64,000 bases of DNA, from NCBI GenBank assembly GCA_900320245.1, contig ONRP01000011.1, positions 1-64,000 on the forward strand. Reading direction: 5' to 3'. Below, in pieces: positions 1-9,396 of the stretch (position 1 is its first letter; the number at the start of each line of letters is the position of its first letter). The notes under the pieces are model-generated. The model saw only the letters and a list, made by a program, of their open reading frames with translations, did not search any database and was not told where the DNA came from. The stretch is from an uncultured Prevotellaceae bacterium (GTDB taxonomy: Bacteria; Bacteroidota; Bacteroidia; Bacteroidales; Muribaculaceae). Position numbers and translations under genes: made by a program.

Positions 1-989
1 AAATCGAGAAACTGCTGCGCGCCGGTATGGCGGCCCCGTCGGCTGTCGACAAGCGCCCGTGGCACTTTGTTGTCGTAACCGACAAAGAGGTGCTGAACGG
101 ACTGGCCGAGGCCAATCCCAACGCCGGCATGGCAGCACGCGCACCACTGGCCATCGTCGTCTGTGGCGACAAGACCAAAGCCTTGACGCGTGTCCCCGAC
201 TATTGGGTGCAGGATGTAGCAGCCGCTACCGAGAACATTCTCCTTGCCGCCCAAGGCATGGGCCTGGGTGCCGTCTGGACGGGCACTTATCCCGTGACTG
301 AACGTGTCGAGAAAGTGGCCAAGGTGGTTAACCTGCCCGAGCACATCATCCCCTTCTGCACCATCGTCATCGGTTATCCCGAGCGTCCCCAGGCCCCTAA
401 GGACAAATGGGACGAGGGCAACATCAGTTACAACACCTATGGCGGCAAGAAGATGGAAACCGAGGAGCCGGCTCCCGCATTCCATGAGTTTAACGTCAAC
501 GAGGACTTCCTGCTGAATCCTTTCAACTACTTCTCGCAACCCGGCGGCATGCTCGTGTGTGCCGGCGACCGCAATGCGAGCAATGCGATGACCATCGGTT
601 GGGGCGGATTGGGCACCCTGTGGGGTCACAGCACCAACACGGTTACCGTCTACGTCGCCCAGGCGCGCTACACCCATGAGTTCATGGAGCGCAGCGACTA
701 CTTCACCATCATGACGTTCAAGGATCAGAACGTGCTGCGCTACATGGGCAGCCACAGCGGCCGCGACGGCGACAAAGCCGCAGCCCTTGGGTTGCACGTG
801 GCCTATACCGAGAACGGCACTCCCTACTATGAGGAAGCCGAATGCGTCATCGAGTGCAAGAAGATCTACTCCGACACATTCGATCCCGAGGACTTCAAGG
901 ACGATATTCCCCGCAACTTCTACGACGGCTTTGCTGCTGGCTATCACTCCTTCTACATCGGCAAGGTCGTCAAGGCAATGAAGAAGTAG
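1..989 (+). CDS. Nitroreductase-flavin reductase fusion protein, 5' end outside window
   Basis: The reading frame is already open at base 3 and reads IEKLLRAGMAAPSAVDKRPW, a typical nitroreductase FMN-binding stretch, so the gene starts before the window and the ATG at 27 is internal. About the first 150 visible residues are the nitroreductase fold, with a QGMGLGAVWTG segment. The last 160 or so (from EEPAPAFHEF onward) resemble a flavin-reductase-like FMN-binding split barrel, with a SNAMTIGWGG motif. Both domains bind FMN and suggest a soluble NAD(P)H-dependent redox enzyme; the substrate is not evident. It ends with TAG just before a large inverted repeat. I am confident of the two families and unsure of the physiological role. 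Confidence 0.85.
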   Translation, partial: IEKLLRAGMAAPSAVDKRPWHFVVVTDKEVLNGLAEANPNAGMAARAPLAIVVCGDKTKALTRVPDYWVQDVAAATENILLAAQGMGLGAVWTGTYPVTERVEKVAKVVNLPEHIIPFCTIVIGYPERPQAPKDKWDEGNISYNTYGGKKMETEEPAPAFHEFNVNEDFLLNPFNYFSQPGGMLVCAGDRNASNAMTIGWGGLGTLWGHSTNTVTVYVAQARYTHEFMERSDYFTIMTFKDQNVLRYMGSHSGRDGDKAAALGLHVAYTENGTPYYEEAECVIECKKIYSDTFDPEDFKDDIPRNFYDGFAAGYHSFYIGKVVKAMKK

Positions 990-1010
990 AAACCAACCAG
1001 CAAACATAAC

Positions 1011-1079
1011 CCCACGCTAAGGTGCTAAGCCGCTAAGAATGATTATTATAAACTTAGCGGCTTAGCGCCTTAGCGTGGG
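1011..1079. terminator. 27-bp inverted repeat between convergent genes (terminator or REP-like element)
   Basis: Arms 1011-1037 and 1053-1079 pair over 27 bp with one mismatch around a 15-nt AT-rich loop. The right arm is itself three successive octamers of the form CTTAGCGN. It lies between the ends of two convergent genes, so it can terminate in both directions, but there is no clear T-tract and the internal repetition suggests a dispersed palindromic element. Confidence 0.6.
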
Positions 1080-1095
1080 TATCGTATGGGGATGA

Positions 1096-1845
1096 TTACT
1101 GGCGGTGGATGACGCTGCCGCTGGCCTGGTGGGTGGCGAGGACGAGCAGTTCGGCCACCTGGACATGAGCGGGAGCACTCACGGCGAAAGCGACACACTC
1201 GGCAATATCGACTCCCGTCAACGGCTGGATACCCTTATATACGCCGTCGGCACGCTCCTTGTCACCATGGAAACGGGTTACCGAGAAATTGGTCTCGACC
1301 AAGCCGGGCTTGATATTGGTCACGCGCACACTGGTGTGTGCCACATCGATGCGCAGGCCGTCGCTCAAGGCCTTCACAGCCGACTTGGTAGCACAGTAGA
1401 CGTTGCCGCCTCCGTAGGCCGCATCGCCTGCCACGCTGCCGATGTTCACCACATGGCCGCGGTCACGCTGCACCATGCCGGGAACGATGAGGCGGGTCAT
1501 CGTCAGCAGTCCCTTGATGTTGGTGTCGATCATCGTGTCCCAGTCCTCGTAGTTGCCCTCATACTCAGGCTCAAGGCCCCATGCGCCACCGGCATTATTC
1601 ACCAGCACATCGATTTCCTGCCACTCGGCAGGCAGGCCCTGGATGGCCGCGGTGGCAGCATCGCGGTCACGCACATCGAACTCGAGCGTTACCACTCCAA
1701 CACCCATAGCAGACAACTCCTGGGCCAGAGCATCCAGACGGTCGGCCCTGCGGCCCGTAATAATCATATTGTAGCCAATCATGGCCAATTTGCGCGCGCA
1801 GGCCTCACCGATGCCACTTGTCGCGCCAGTCACTAAAGCAATCAT
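1096..1845 (-). CDS. Short-chain dehydrogenase/reductase (YdfG-like)
   Basis: Classical SDR of about 249 residues. An N-terminal TGATSGIG dinucleotide-binding motif, an arginine-rich segment after the second strand (GRRADR) suggesting NADP preference, a structural NNAG, and a catalytic Ser with YxxxK (YCATKSAVK) are all visible. The ATG at 1845 is preferred: it begins MIALVTGATSGIG directly at the first strand and is preceded by an AAGAGAAAGAGAA stretch, whereas the longer frame to 1884 adds 13 unconserved residues and overlaps the upstream gene. It is most like NADP-dependent 3-hydroxy acid (serine/allo-threonine) dehydrogenases; the substrate is not provable. It lies just downstream of, and is probably co-transcribed with, the transglutaminase-like gene. 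Confidence 0.85.
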   Translation of the reverse strand: MIALVTGATSGIGEACARKLAMIGYNMIITGRRADRLDALAQELSAMGVGVVTLEFDVRDRDAATAAIQGLPAEWQEIDVLVNNAGGAWGLEPEYEGNYEDWDTMIDTNIKGLLTMTRLIVPGMVQRDRGHVVNIGSVAGDAAYGGGNVYCATKSAVKALSDGLRIDVAHTSVRVTNIKPGLVETNFSVTRFHGDKERADGVYKGIQPLTGVDIAECVAFAVSAPAHVQVAELLVLATHQASGSVIHRQ

Positions 1846-1880
1846 GTTCTCTTTCTCTTGTAAAAACGTATTGGATTTTT

Positions 1881-3212
1881 TCAATTATCTTCGGTATTAT
1901 CGCCCTGCTGGGCATGGTCTATAGAAAGGCTGTAGAGATTAAACCGCTTGTCGAGGCGGGGCACCAACGGCGACTCTTCGGTTTCGGAAGCCAGCACCGG
2001 GACCAACGTCTTGACGACGGGCAGCACCGAACGGAACTCAGGCATACACTGCCCGATGGGCGCACCGATGTAGGAGGGGTCGCATATCAGGTAATAGTCT
2101 TTGCCATAGTAGTAGCCGTTGCCCCGGGTCAGGCAGTCGGTAAAGCGCACTGCCGTGCAATCGTGACCGGGAAACTGGATGAACTGCACATCCAGCCCGA
2201 GCAAGGCATGGACCAGATAGGCATAAAGGACGGAACGGTCCTCGCAGTCATTCTTGTCATAATAGAAGTTCTCCTCCACAAAGTTCACCTTTTCACGGCC
2301 ATATTGCTTCATGTCGTCCTCATAGCCGAACACGAACTGCACGAAATGCAGCAGCGCATCGGCAGCATCGCACTGGCTCATACCCTCAAGTTGCGGCATC
2401 AACTGCCCCTCGATGGCGTCACGGAACTGCGGCAGCACAACCGAGGACGCATAACACTCCAAGTCCATCAGCGGATAGTCACGCAGCATCTGCATCACGC
2501 GGGGATTGACCTTGCAGGCGACATGGATCATGCCGTCGTCAAAGTCACAGTCATATTCGTCATCGGTGGGGATATTCAACGCCGATTCCTCACTGAAAAG
2601 CAGACTCAAGGTCTTGCCCCCGGCCGTCCCTTTCTTGGACGGTTCACAGGGATAGAGCACCGATTTCTCGCCAGGGTCGGACTCCAGGTCATCGAACATC
2701 AGATAATAGTCCTTGCCTCCGATCTTGACGAAACACCGTTCATAGACCTCCTGCTCAAAGGGCACCAGCAGCAGCAACTGCTTGTTGGTGCGTGCCAGAC
2801 GCACGTCATAGCCCATGTTCACCAGCAGGCACTGCTCCAGCAAGACCCGCTCGACCGGAGTGCCACTGCTCAGCAACGCATCGGCATAACTCCTGACGAG
2901 CGCGAGGACCAGCCAATCGTTCAAGCCCATGTCATCACTGATTGCACGCAACGACGACAGCGCCTCAGACATGTCCAGACGCTGATAGTCACTCCAGGCC
3001 CGGAACACATCGTGCTCGCTTGCTGATTTCACCTTGACAGGCTGCAATATGGGCGCATGCAACGGCGTACCGAAGAAAACGAAGTCGACCGTGCCATCGG
3101 CCACCATGCCCGGTTCAGCCGTCAACTCACTGGCGTTCATGTTGCCCGACGGCAACCACAACGCAATGCAGGCGACCACCAAACCGACGATATATCGAAA
3201 GTTTTTTAGCAT
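1881..3212 (-). CDS. Secreted transglutaminase-like protein
   Basis: 443 residues with an N-terminal hydrophobic signal segment (about residues 5-22). The C-terminal third carries a transglutaminase-like Cys-His-Asp arrangement: Cys in KNDCEDRS, His in FPGHDCTAV and Asp in ICDPSYIG. The middle is rich in acidic and aromatic residues and matches nothing I recognise. Proteins of this layout in Bacteroidota are exported and presumed to be cysteine peptidase-like or structural. A good promoter lies just upstream (3241-3272), so this gene heads a two-gene transcript with the SDR gene. Substrate unknown. Confidence 0.7.
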   Translation of the reverse strand: MLKNFRYIVGLVVACIALWLPSGNMNASELTAEPGMVADGTVDFVFFGTPLHAPILQPVKVKSASEHDVFRAWSDYQRLDMSEALSSLRAISDDMGLNDWLVLALVRSYADALLSSGTPVERVLLEQCLLVNMGYDVRLARTNKQLLLLVPFEQEVYERCFVKIGGKDYYLMFDDLESDPGEKSVLYPCEPSKKGTAGGKTLSLLFSEESALNIPTDDEYDCDFDDGMIHVACKVNPRVMQMLRDYPLMDLECYASSVVLPQFRDAIEGQLMPQLEGMSQCDAADALLHFVQFVFGYEDDMKQYGREKVNFVEENFYYDKNDCEDRSVLYAYLVHALLGLDVQFIQFPGHDCTAVRFTDCLTRGNGYYYGKDYYLICDPSYIGAPIGQCMPEFRSVLPVVKTLVPVLASETEESPLVPRLDKRFNLYSLSIDHAQQGDNTEDN

Positions 3213-3240
3213 ATTTCAGCACGGTACTGGTACGACTCTG

Positions 3241-3272
3241 CAAATATAGCGTTCTTTCTGAATAAAAACAAA
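3241..3272 (-). promoter_or_regulatory. Bacteroidota-type promoter of the transglutaminase-like gene
   Basis: On the minus strand TTTG (3269-3272) is followed after 20 nt by TATATTTG (3241-3248), matching the -33/-7 consensus of the primary Bacteroidota sigma factor. It is placed about 30 nt upstream of the ATG at 3212. Confidence 0.75.
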
Positions 3273-3412
3273 TCATTTAGCCATAATTTTATCGGGATTT
3301 CACAAATACAACGACAAAGATATACCGTTTGGCCAACACCCCTGTCGGCTCCAAAATCCACGGCCGAAAGCCATATTCCGCTTGCCCGCAAAGCCATCGC
3401 CACCAAAATAAA

Positions 3413-3444
3413 TTTGGCAGTGTCATCGTCTTGCGCTATCTTTG
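3413..3444 (+). promoter_or_regulatory. typA promoter
   Basis: TTTG at 3413-3416 and TATCTTTG at 3437-3444 with a 20-nt spacer, ending 22 nt before the typA ATG. It is divergent from the promoter at 3241-3272. Confidence 0.75.
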
Positions 3445-3466
3445 CACCCAAATTTGATAAGGCACT

Positions 3467-5272
3467 ATGCAGAACATCCGTAACGTGGCCATCATCGCGC
3501 ACGTCGATCATGGCAAGACAACACTGGTAGACAAGATGTTAGCGGCAGGCAATCTGTTCCGCGACAACCAAAACATGGGCACGCAGATCCTGGACAGCAA
3601 TGACCTGGAGCGTGAGCGCGGCATCACCATCCTGTCCAAGAACGTGTCCATCTCCTACAATGGCTACAAAATCAACATCATCGACACCCCGGGGCACAGC
3701 GACTTCGGCGGTGAAGTAGAGCGTGTGCTCAACATGGCCGACGGCTGTCTGTTGCTGGTCGACGCCTTTGAAGGCCCGATGCCTCAGACGCGTTTCGTGC
3801 TGCAGAAAGCCCTGCAACTGGGACTGAAGCCTATCGTGGTCATCAACAAGGTTGACAAGCCTAATTGCCGCCCCGACGAGGTACAGGAGATGGTATTTGA
3901 CCTGATGTGCAACCTCGATGCCAGCGAGGACCAGTTGGACTTCCCCACCATCTTCGGCTCGGCCAAGGAAGGCTGGATGAGTGATGACTGGCAGCAGCCC
4001 ACCGACAATATCACCGCCGTGCTCGATGCCATCATCGAACACATCCCCGCCCCCGAGATGATTGAGGGCGATGCCCAGATGCTCATCACGTCGCTGGACT
4101 ACAGCAGTTACGTGGGTCGCATCGCTGTGGGCCGCGTGCACCGCGGTACTCTCAAGGACGGCATGGAAGTGGCCCTGTGCAAAAAGGATGGCGAGGTATC
4201 CAAGCAGAAGATCAAGGAACTGCGCACCTTTGAGGGCATGGGACAGAAACACGTCGAGAGCGTGAGCAGCGGCGACATCTGCGCCATTATCGGTCTTGAT
4301 GGCTTTGAAATCGGTGACACCGTCACCCTGCCCGGCAATCCCGAGGCACTGCCCCGCATTGCCATCGACGAGCCCACCATGTCGATGCGCTTCTGCATCA
4401 ACGACTCGCCCTTCTTCGGCAAGGACGGCAAGTATGTGACCTCACGCCACATCTGGGACCGCCTGCAGCGCGAGTTGGACAAGAACCTGGCCCTGCGTGA
4501 GAACGAGGACGCGTGGAACGTGTTCGGTCGCGGCGTGCTGCACCTGTCGGTGCTTATCGAGGAGATGCGCCGTGAGGGCTACGAACTGCAAGTGGGCCAG
4601 CCCCAGGTTATCATCAAGCAGATTGACGGTGTGAAGTGCGAGCCCATTGAGGAACTGAGCATCAACGTGCCCGAGGAATACTCCAGCAAGATGATTGACA
4701 TGGTAACGCGCCGCAAGGGCGAGATGACCATGATGGAGACCCAGAACGACCGCATCCACCTCGAGTTCAAGATTCCTTCGCGCGGCATCATCGGCCTGCG
4801 CACCAATGTGCTTACCGCCAGTGCCGGCGAGGCCATCATGTCGCACAGTTTCCTCGACTACGAGCCGTGGAAGTGCGAAATTTCGCGCCGCACCAACGGT
4901 TCGCTCGTTGCCATGGAAGGCGGCACAGCCTATGCCTACGCCATCGACAAACTGCAGGACCGCGGCCGCTTCTTTATCTTCCCGCAGGAGGACGTCTACG
5001 GTGGTCAGGTCGTGGGTGAGCACACCAAGGAGAAAGACCTGGTGATCAACGTCACCAAGTCCAAGAAACTGACCAACATGCGCGCCAGCGGTGCTGACGA
5101 CAAGGTGAAGATCGTACCTCCCATCGTCTTCAGCCTCGAAGAGGCCCTGGAGTACATCAAGGCCGACGAATATGTGGAAATCACCCCTAACCACATCCGC
5201 ATGCGCAAAATCATCCTTGACGAACTCGAGCGCAAGCGCATCGCCAAGCAGAACGGACAGGACGAGGATTAA
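3467..5272 (+). CDS. typA: Ribosome-binding GTPase TypA/BipA
   Basis: 601 residues, the usual TypA length. G1 AHVDHGKTT is near the N-terminus, the switch region has RERGITI, G3 is DTPGHSDF, and G4 is NKVD; the elongation-factor-like domains II, III and V and the TypA-specific C-terminal domain follow. TypA is a translational GTPase needed for ribosome assembly and stress or low-temperature growth; it acts in the cytosol on the 70S/50S ribosome. The gene is monocistronic: its own promoter lies upstream and a perfect palindrome lies downstream. Confidence 0.97.
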   Translation: MQNIRNVAIIAHVDHGKTTLVDKMLAAGNLFRDNQNMGTQILDSNDLERERGITILSKNVSISYNGYKINIIDTPGHSDFGGEVERVLNMADGCLLLVDAFEGPMPQTRFVLQKALQLGLKPIVVINKVDKPNCRPDEVQEMVFDLMCNLDASEDQLDFPTIFGSAKEGWMSDDWQQPTDNITAVLDAIIEHIPAPEMIEGDAQMLITSLDYSSYVGRIAVGRVHRGTLKDGMEVALCKKDGEVSKQKIKELRTFEGMGQKHVESVSSGDICAIIGLDGFEIGDTVTLPGNPEALPRIAIDEPTMSMRFCINDSPFFGKDGKYVTSRHIWDRLQRELDKNLALRENEDAWNVFGRGVLHLSVLIEEMRREGYELQVGQPQVIIKQIDGVKCEPIEELSINVPEEYSSKMIDMVTRRKGEMTMMETQNDRIHLEFKIPSRGIIGLRTNVLTASAGEAIMSHSFLDYEPWKCEISRRTNGSLVAMEGGTAYAYAIDKLQDRGRFFIFPQEDVYGGQVVGEHTKEKDLVINVTKSKKLTNMRASGADDKVKIVPPIVFSLEEALEYIKADEYVEITPNHIRMRKIILDELERKRIAKQNGQDED

Positions 5273-5306
5273 CTCCCCCACCCCTGATCTTGTGAAGACA
5301 TAATAT

Positions 5307-5344
5307 AAAAGTGGTGTCAAGCCTCGAGGCTTGACACCACTTTT
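5307..5344. terminator. Bidirectional terminator between typA and etfA
   Basis: A perfect 19+19 palindrome without loop bases: AAAAGTGGTGTCAAGCCTC at 5307-5325, then its complement ending in TTTT. Both strands show a GC stem followed by four T residues, and the element sits between convergent stop codons. Confidence 0.85.
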
Positions 5345-5365
5345 GTTTAGTTCCTGCGGGAAGGA

Positions 5366-6382
5366 TTACTTCTCGAGTTCCTTCTTGATGCGCTCGGTCA
5401 GCATGGGGACAATCTTATGGAGGTCACCCACGATACCCAGGTCAGCGACGCTGAAGATGGGAGCGAACTTGTCCTTGTTGATGGCGATGATGAAATCGCT
5501 CTCCTCCATACCGGCAAGGTGCTGGATGGCACCGCTGATACCACAAGCCATGTAGAGGTTGGGGCGAACGGTCTTACCCGTCTGACCCACCTGGCACTCG
5601 TGAGGCATCACGCCGTTATCGACCATGGCACGTGACGAAGCCACCTGTCCGCCGAGGACGTCGGCGAGAGCCTGCAACTTGTCAAAGCCTTCCTTGTCGT
5701 GAACACCGCGTCCACCACTGACGAGGATCTTGGCCTCGGCGATGTCGGCCATCTGCTTGTCGGCCTTGATGGTCTTGACGAGTTTCACCTTGAACTTGCT
5801 GGCATCGAACTTGGGAGCGAACTCAGTCACCACACCCTCGCGACCGGCCTGGCGCTGCATCTTCTGCATCACACCGGGACGCACGGTCGACATCTGCGGA
5901 CGGTTGTTGGGGCAGATGATGGTAGCCATCAGGTTGCCGCCGAATGCAGGACGCGTCATGCGGAATTCGGGTTCATTGTCCTTATCGGGCTCAATCTCGA
6001 GTTTGGTGCAGTCGGCCGTCAGACCCGTCTTGAGACGAGAAGCGATGCGGGGAGCCAGGTCGCGGCCGATGGTGGTGGCACCATAGAGCACGATGTTGGG
6101 CTTGCGCTCGGTGATAATCTGACCTACAGCCTGCGAGTACTGCTCGCTGAGGAAGTCCTTCAACTCGGGAGCGTCAACAACGATGACCTCGTCGGCACCG
6201 TACTCAATGAGCATTTGTGCCTGATCCTTGATACCTTCGCCGAGGAGCATGGCAACCACCTTCTCGCCGAGAGCATCGGCCAGGTCACGGGCCTTACCTA
6301 AAAGTTCGAGTGCAACGGACTGGATAACACCTTCGCGCTGCTCAGCAAAAACGAATACGTTCTTATAATCTTTCTTATCCAT
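5366..6382 (-). CDS. etfA: Electron transfer flavoprotein subunit alpha
   Basis: 338 residues. An N-terminal alpha/beta domain is followed by the FAD-binding C-terminal domain with SGGRG, then SRAMVDNG and CGISGAIQH motifs. With EtfB it forms the FAD-containing heterodimer that takes or delivers electrons for butyryl-CoA dehydrogenase. In lysine fermenters the Bcd-Etf complex can drive ferredoxin reduction by electron bifurcation; that role is inferred from context. It is the last gene of the lysine operon, 103 nt after etfB, and ends at the bidirectional terminator. Confidence 0.95.
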   Translation of the reverse strand: MDKKDYKNVFVFAEQREGVIQSVALELLGKARDLADALGEKVVAMLLGEGIKDQAQMLIEYGADEVIVVDAPELKDFLSEQYSQAVGQIITERKPNIVLYGATTIGRDLAPRIASRLKTGLTADCTKLEIEPDKDNEPEFRMTRPAFGGNLMATIICPNNRPQMSTVRPGVMQKMQRQAGREGVVTEFAPKFDASKFKVKLVKTIKADKQMADIAEAKILVSGGRGVHDKEGFDKLQALADVLGGQVASSRAMVDNGVMPHECQVGQTGKTVRPNLYMACGISGAIQHLAGMEESDFIIAINKDKFAPIFSVADLGIVGDLHKIVPMLTERIKKELEK

Positions 6383-6389
6383 AATATTC

Positions 6390-6483
6390 AGTTTTAAGTC
6401 TTTAGTTTTTAGTTGTAAGTATAATATGTATCGCCTGAAGAAGGTAATTGTACTTAAAACTTACAACTTAAAACTTAAAACTC
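6390..6483. repeat. Imperfect palindromic intergenic element, copy A
   Basis: An AT-rich imperfect inverted repeat between etfB and etfA: left arm around AGTTTTTAGTTGTAAGTA, right arm around ACTTACAACTTAAAACT. The same arms and a similar centre (ATATGTAT, GGTAAT) recur at 8431-8520. It may form an mRNA hairpin between cistrons. Confidence 0.6.
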
Positions 6484-6485
6484 TT

Positions 6486-7268
6486 TTAGATAATGTGTTT
6501 AACTTTCAGTTGATTAACAATGAGTTCAACAGCCTCTTCGGGGGTCACCTCGTGAACCTCACCGGGAGCCTTCATAGCCTTGGGGAACGATTTGAACACC
6601 TTGGTGGGCGAGCCGGCGAGACCCAACTTGCCTTCCTCGACATCAATCTTGTCGGCACTCCAGACCTCAACTTCCTTGTCGTAGGCCTCCATGATACCGC
6701 TCACGCTCATGTAACGGGCGTCAAATGCCGAAGCCAACACGGTCAGCAGGCACTTGCCCTCGACCTCGAGAACCTGGACACCGTCCTCGTTCTCCTTGTC
6801 CACCTGCAGGTTGCCGTTGTCAAGTACCTTGGCGTCGGCAACATAGGTAATCTGGGGCAGACCCAGATGCTCGGCGAGTTCAGGACCCACCTGTGCGGTG
6901 TCACCGTCGATAGCCTGGCGGCCAGCGATGATGAGGTCATAGTCCAGCACGCGGCACAGGCCTGACAGCGCGTAGGATGTTGCCAGCGTGTCGGCACCGG
7001 CAAACTTGCGGTCACTCAGGAGGATGGCACGGTCGGCACCCATAGCGAGGGCCTCACGCAGCATGACATCGGCTTGGGGCGGTCCCATCGAGATAACGGT
7101 GACATTGGCGCCAAACTGGTCTTTGAGTCTCAAAGCGAGTTCGAGGCCGCCCTTGTCATCGGGGTTCATGATGCTGGGAACACCTTCACGAATCAAAGTA
7201 CCCTTCACGGGGTCAATCTTGACAACGGTGGTATCGGGAACTTGTTTTACACAAACTATAATATTCAT
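6486..7268 (-). CDS. etfB: Electron transfer flavoprotein subunit beta
   Basis: 260 residues starting MNIIVCVKQVPDTT, the family hallmark, with a GGLELALRLKD segment and the adenine-nucleotide-binding loop GRQAIDGDTAQVGPELAEHL characteristic of EtfB. It pairs with EtfA and the acyl-CoA dehydrogenase. It starts 16 nt after bcd in the same transcript, the order bcd-etfB-etfA being the common clostridial and Bacteroidota arrangement for butyryl-CoA dehydrogenase complexes. Confidence 0.96.
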   Translation of the reverse strand: MNIIVCVKQVPDTTVVKIDPVKGTLIREGVPSIMNPDDKGGLELALRLKDQFGANVTVISMGPPQADVMLREALAMGADRAILLSDRKFAGADTLATSYALSGLCRVLDYDLIIAGRQAIDGDTAQVGPELAEHLGLPQITYVADAKVLDNGNLQVDKENEDGVQVLEVEGKCLLTVLASAFDARYMSVSGIMEAYDKEVEVWSADKIDVEEGKLGLAGSPTKVFKSFPKAMKAPGEVHEVTPEEAVELIVNQLKVKHII

Positions 7269-7284
7269 ATTCTGTCCTCCTTAT

Positions 7285-8424
7285 TTATTTAAATAAATGA
7301 CCGGCGATGACCATGCGCTGTACCTCGGACGTACCTTCGTAGATCTCGGTAATCTTGGCGTCACGCATCATGCGCTCAACAGGATACTCACGGGTGTAAC
7401 CATAACCACCATGGAACTGAACGGCCTTGGTCGTCACTTCCATTGCAGTCTCGGCGGCAAAGAGTTTAGCCATAGCGGCATCGGCGCTGTAGGGCAGGCC
7501 CATGTCCTTCTTCCAGGCAGCACTGCGCACGAGCAGACGGGCAGCCTCGACCTTGGTCTTGAGGTCAGCCATCTGGAACTGGGTGTTCTGGAACTTGGCG
7601 ATAGCGCGGCCGAACTGCTTGCGCTCCTTGGTGTACTTCACGGTCTCGTCCATGGCGCCCTGGGCGATGCCGAGGGCCTGGGAAGCGATACCGATGCGGC
7701 CGCCGTCCAGGGTCTTCATCGCGATGTTGAAACCCTTGCCGAGCGGGCCGAGGAGGTTCTCCTTAGGCACGATGCAGTTCTCAAAAATCAACTCACAGGT
7801 AGCACTGCCGCGGATACCCATCTTCAACTCCTTCTTGCCGATGGAGAAACCGGGCATGTCCCTCTCGACGATGAAGGCCGAGATACCCTTGGTTCCCAAC
7901 GACTTGTCGGTCATAGCCATCACGATGAACACGTTGGCATAGGAAGCATTGGTGATGAAGATCTTGGAGCCGTTGAGCACCCAGTGGTCACCGGCGTCAA
8001 CAGCGGTGGTCTGCTGCATGGCAGCATCGGTACCTGCATTGGGCTCGGTCAGACCGAAGGCGCCAATCCACTCACCCGAAGCGAGTTTGGGCAGATACTT
8101 CATCTTCTGCTCCTCGGTGCCGTTCTCCATGATGGGAGCGATGCACAACGAGGTGTGGGCCGAGAGGACAACACCCGTGGTGGCACACACGCGGGAGAGT
8201 TCCTCAACAGCCATGATATACATCTGCACGGTACCGCCGGCACCGCCATACTGCTTGGGGACAGGAATACCCATCATGCCGAGTTTGCCCATCTTCTGGA
8301 CAGTCTCGATGGGGAAACGCTCCTGCTCATCCACTTCGGCAGCAAGAGGCTTCACCTCGTTCTCTGCAAACGAGCGAACCATCTGCAGGAACAATTGTTC
8401 AGTCTTAGAATAACTAAAATCCAT
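7285..8424 (-). CDS. bcd: Butyryl-CoA dehydrogenase (short-chain acyl-CoA dehydrogenase)
   Basis: 379 residues, a full-length acyl-CoA dehydrogenase. It shows the FAD-binding GLTEPNAGTDA segment, the FITNA and GIRGSATCEL signatures and, near the end, the catalytic base Glu363 in EIYEGTSEVQR, equivalent to the glutamate of butyryl-CoA dehydrogenases. It reduces crotonyl-CoA to butyryl-CoA with electrons passed through EtfAB. Crotonyl-CoA would come either from 3-aminobutyryl-CoA (Kal) or from 3-hydroxybutyryl-CoA (Crt), so this is where both routes of the operon meet. Confidence 0.95.
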   Translation of the reverse strand: MDFSYSKTEQLFLQMVRSFAENEVKPLAAEVDEQERFPIETVQKMGKLGMMGIPVPKQYGGAGGTVQMYIMAVEELSRVCATTGVVLSAHTSLCIAPIMENGTEEQKMKYLPKLASGEWIGAFGLTEPNAGTDAAMQQTTAVDAGDHWVLNGSKIFITNASYANVFIVMAMTDKSLGTKGISAFIVERDMPGFSIGKKELKMGIRGSATCELIFENCIVPKENLLGPLGKGFNIAMKTLDGGRIGIASQALGIAQGAMDETVKYTKERKQFGRAIAKFQNTQFQMADLKTKVEAARLLVRSAAWKKDMGLPYSADAAMAKLFAAETAMEVTTKAVQFHGGYGYTREYPVERMMRDAKITEIYEGTSEVQRMVIAGHLFK

Positions 8425-8430
8425 ATTCTC

Positions 8431-8520
8431 TTTTTAAGTTTTTAGTTTTTAGTTTTTAGTTGTAGGTATGATATGTATAGGTAATACTACTTAAAACTCA
8501 CAACTTAAAACTATCAACTT
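8431..8520. repeat. Imperfect palindromic intergenic element, copy B
   Basis: Between hbd and bcd. Left side is built from AGTTTTT repeats ending AGTTGTAGGTA; right side reads TACTACTTAAAACTCACAACTTAAAACT. It is the same family as 6390-6483, including the ATATGTAT centre. Confidence 0.6.
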
Positions 8521-8525
8521 AATCA

Positions 8526-9362
8526 TTAATACTTGTAGAAACCTTCACCGGTCTTGCGGCCGAGCAGTCCAGCACGAACCATCTTGCGCAGCAGCGGGTG
8601 GGGACGATACTTGGGATCGCCAAACTCGTTGTAGAGCACTTCCATGATAGCCAGGTTCACGTCGTTACCGATGAGGTCGGCCAGTGCGAGGGGTCCCATG
8701 GGATGGTTGGCACCCAGCATCATGCACTTGTCGATGTCCTCGGCGCTGGCGATACCGTCGGCCAGGATGCCCACTGCCTCGTTGATCATCGGGATCAGGA
8801 TGCGGTTAACGACAAAGCCGGGAGCCTCGTTAACGGGCACGGGGGTCTTGCCGATTTCGGTGGTCAGGTCAACGATGCACTTGGCGGTCTCCTCGCTGGT
8901 GAGTTGGCCCTTGATGACCTCAACGAGCGCCATGCGGTCGGCGGGGTTGAAGAAGTGGCAGCCGATGAACTGTGCGGGGCGGCTGGTGCAAGCGGCAATC
9001 TCAGTGATTGAGAGCGACGACGAGTTGGTGGCGAAGATGGTCTCGGGCTTGCAGATCTTGTCAAGTTCCATAAACACATCCTTCTTCAACTGCATGTTCT
9101 CGACAGCAGCCTCGATAACGAGGTCGGCATCGGCAAAGTCGGCATAATCGGTCGTCGTGGTGATGTTAGCCAGGATAGCCTTCATGGCATCCTCGGTGAT
9201 TTTGCCCTTCTCGACGAGTTTGTTATAGCCCTTGGAGATTGAAGCCATTGCCTTGTCGAGGCTCTCCTGGGTGCGGCTCTTCATAACCACGGGCATCTTG
9301 GCTGCAAAAGCCTTGACGATACCCTTAGCCATTGTACCTGTTCCAATAACACAAATTTTCAT
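8526..9362 (-). CDS. hbd: 3-hydroxybutyryl-CoA dehydrogenase
   Basis: 278 residues. The N-terminal Rossmann motif is G7-T-G9-T-M-A-K-G14, followed by the family motifs [12 protein letters not shown] and a catalytic His in [16 protein letters not shown]; the C-terminal dimerisation domain has [14 protein letters not shown]. It interconverts acetoacetyl-CoA and 3-hydroxybutyryl-CoA with NAD(P). Its presence next to crt adds a reductive acetoacetyl-CoA to crotonyl-CoA arm to the lysine pathway, so acetoacetyl-CoA formed by the CoA-transferase can also be turned into butyrate. Confidence 0.95.
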   Translation of the reverse strand: MKICVIGTGTMAKGIVKAFAAKMPVVMKSRTQESLDKAMASISKGYNKLVEKGKITEDAMKAILANITTTTDYADFADADLVIEAAVENMQLKKDVFMELDKICKPETIFATNSSSLSITEIAACTSRPAQFIGCHFFNPADRMALVEVIKGQLTSEETAKCIVDLTTEIGKTPVPVNEAPGFVVNRILIPMINEAVGILADGIASAEDIDKCMMLGANHPMGPLALADLIGNDVNLAIMEVLYNEFGDPKYRPHPLLRKMVRAGLLGRKTGEGFYKY

Positions 9363-9396
9363 AATAATCTGTTCTGTTTTTATTAATTAATGTTGT

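Noticed and set aside
7297-8445. Long plus-strand open frame opposite bcd
   Set aside because: It is the mirror of a well-supported acyl-CoA dehydrogenase gene, has no family resemblance and lies antisense in a GC-rich operon; the same applies to the long frames opposite kamA, etfA, kamD and typA.
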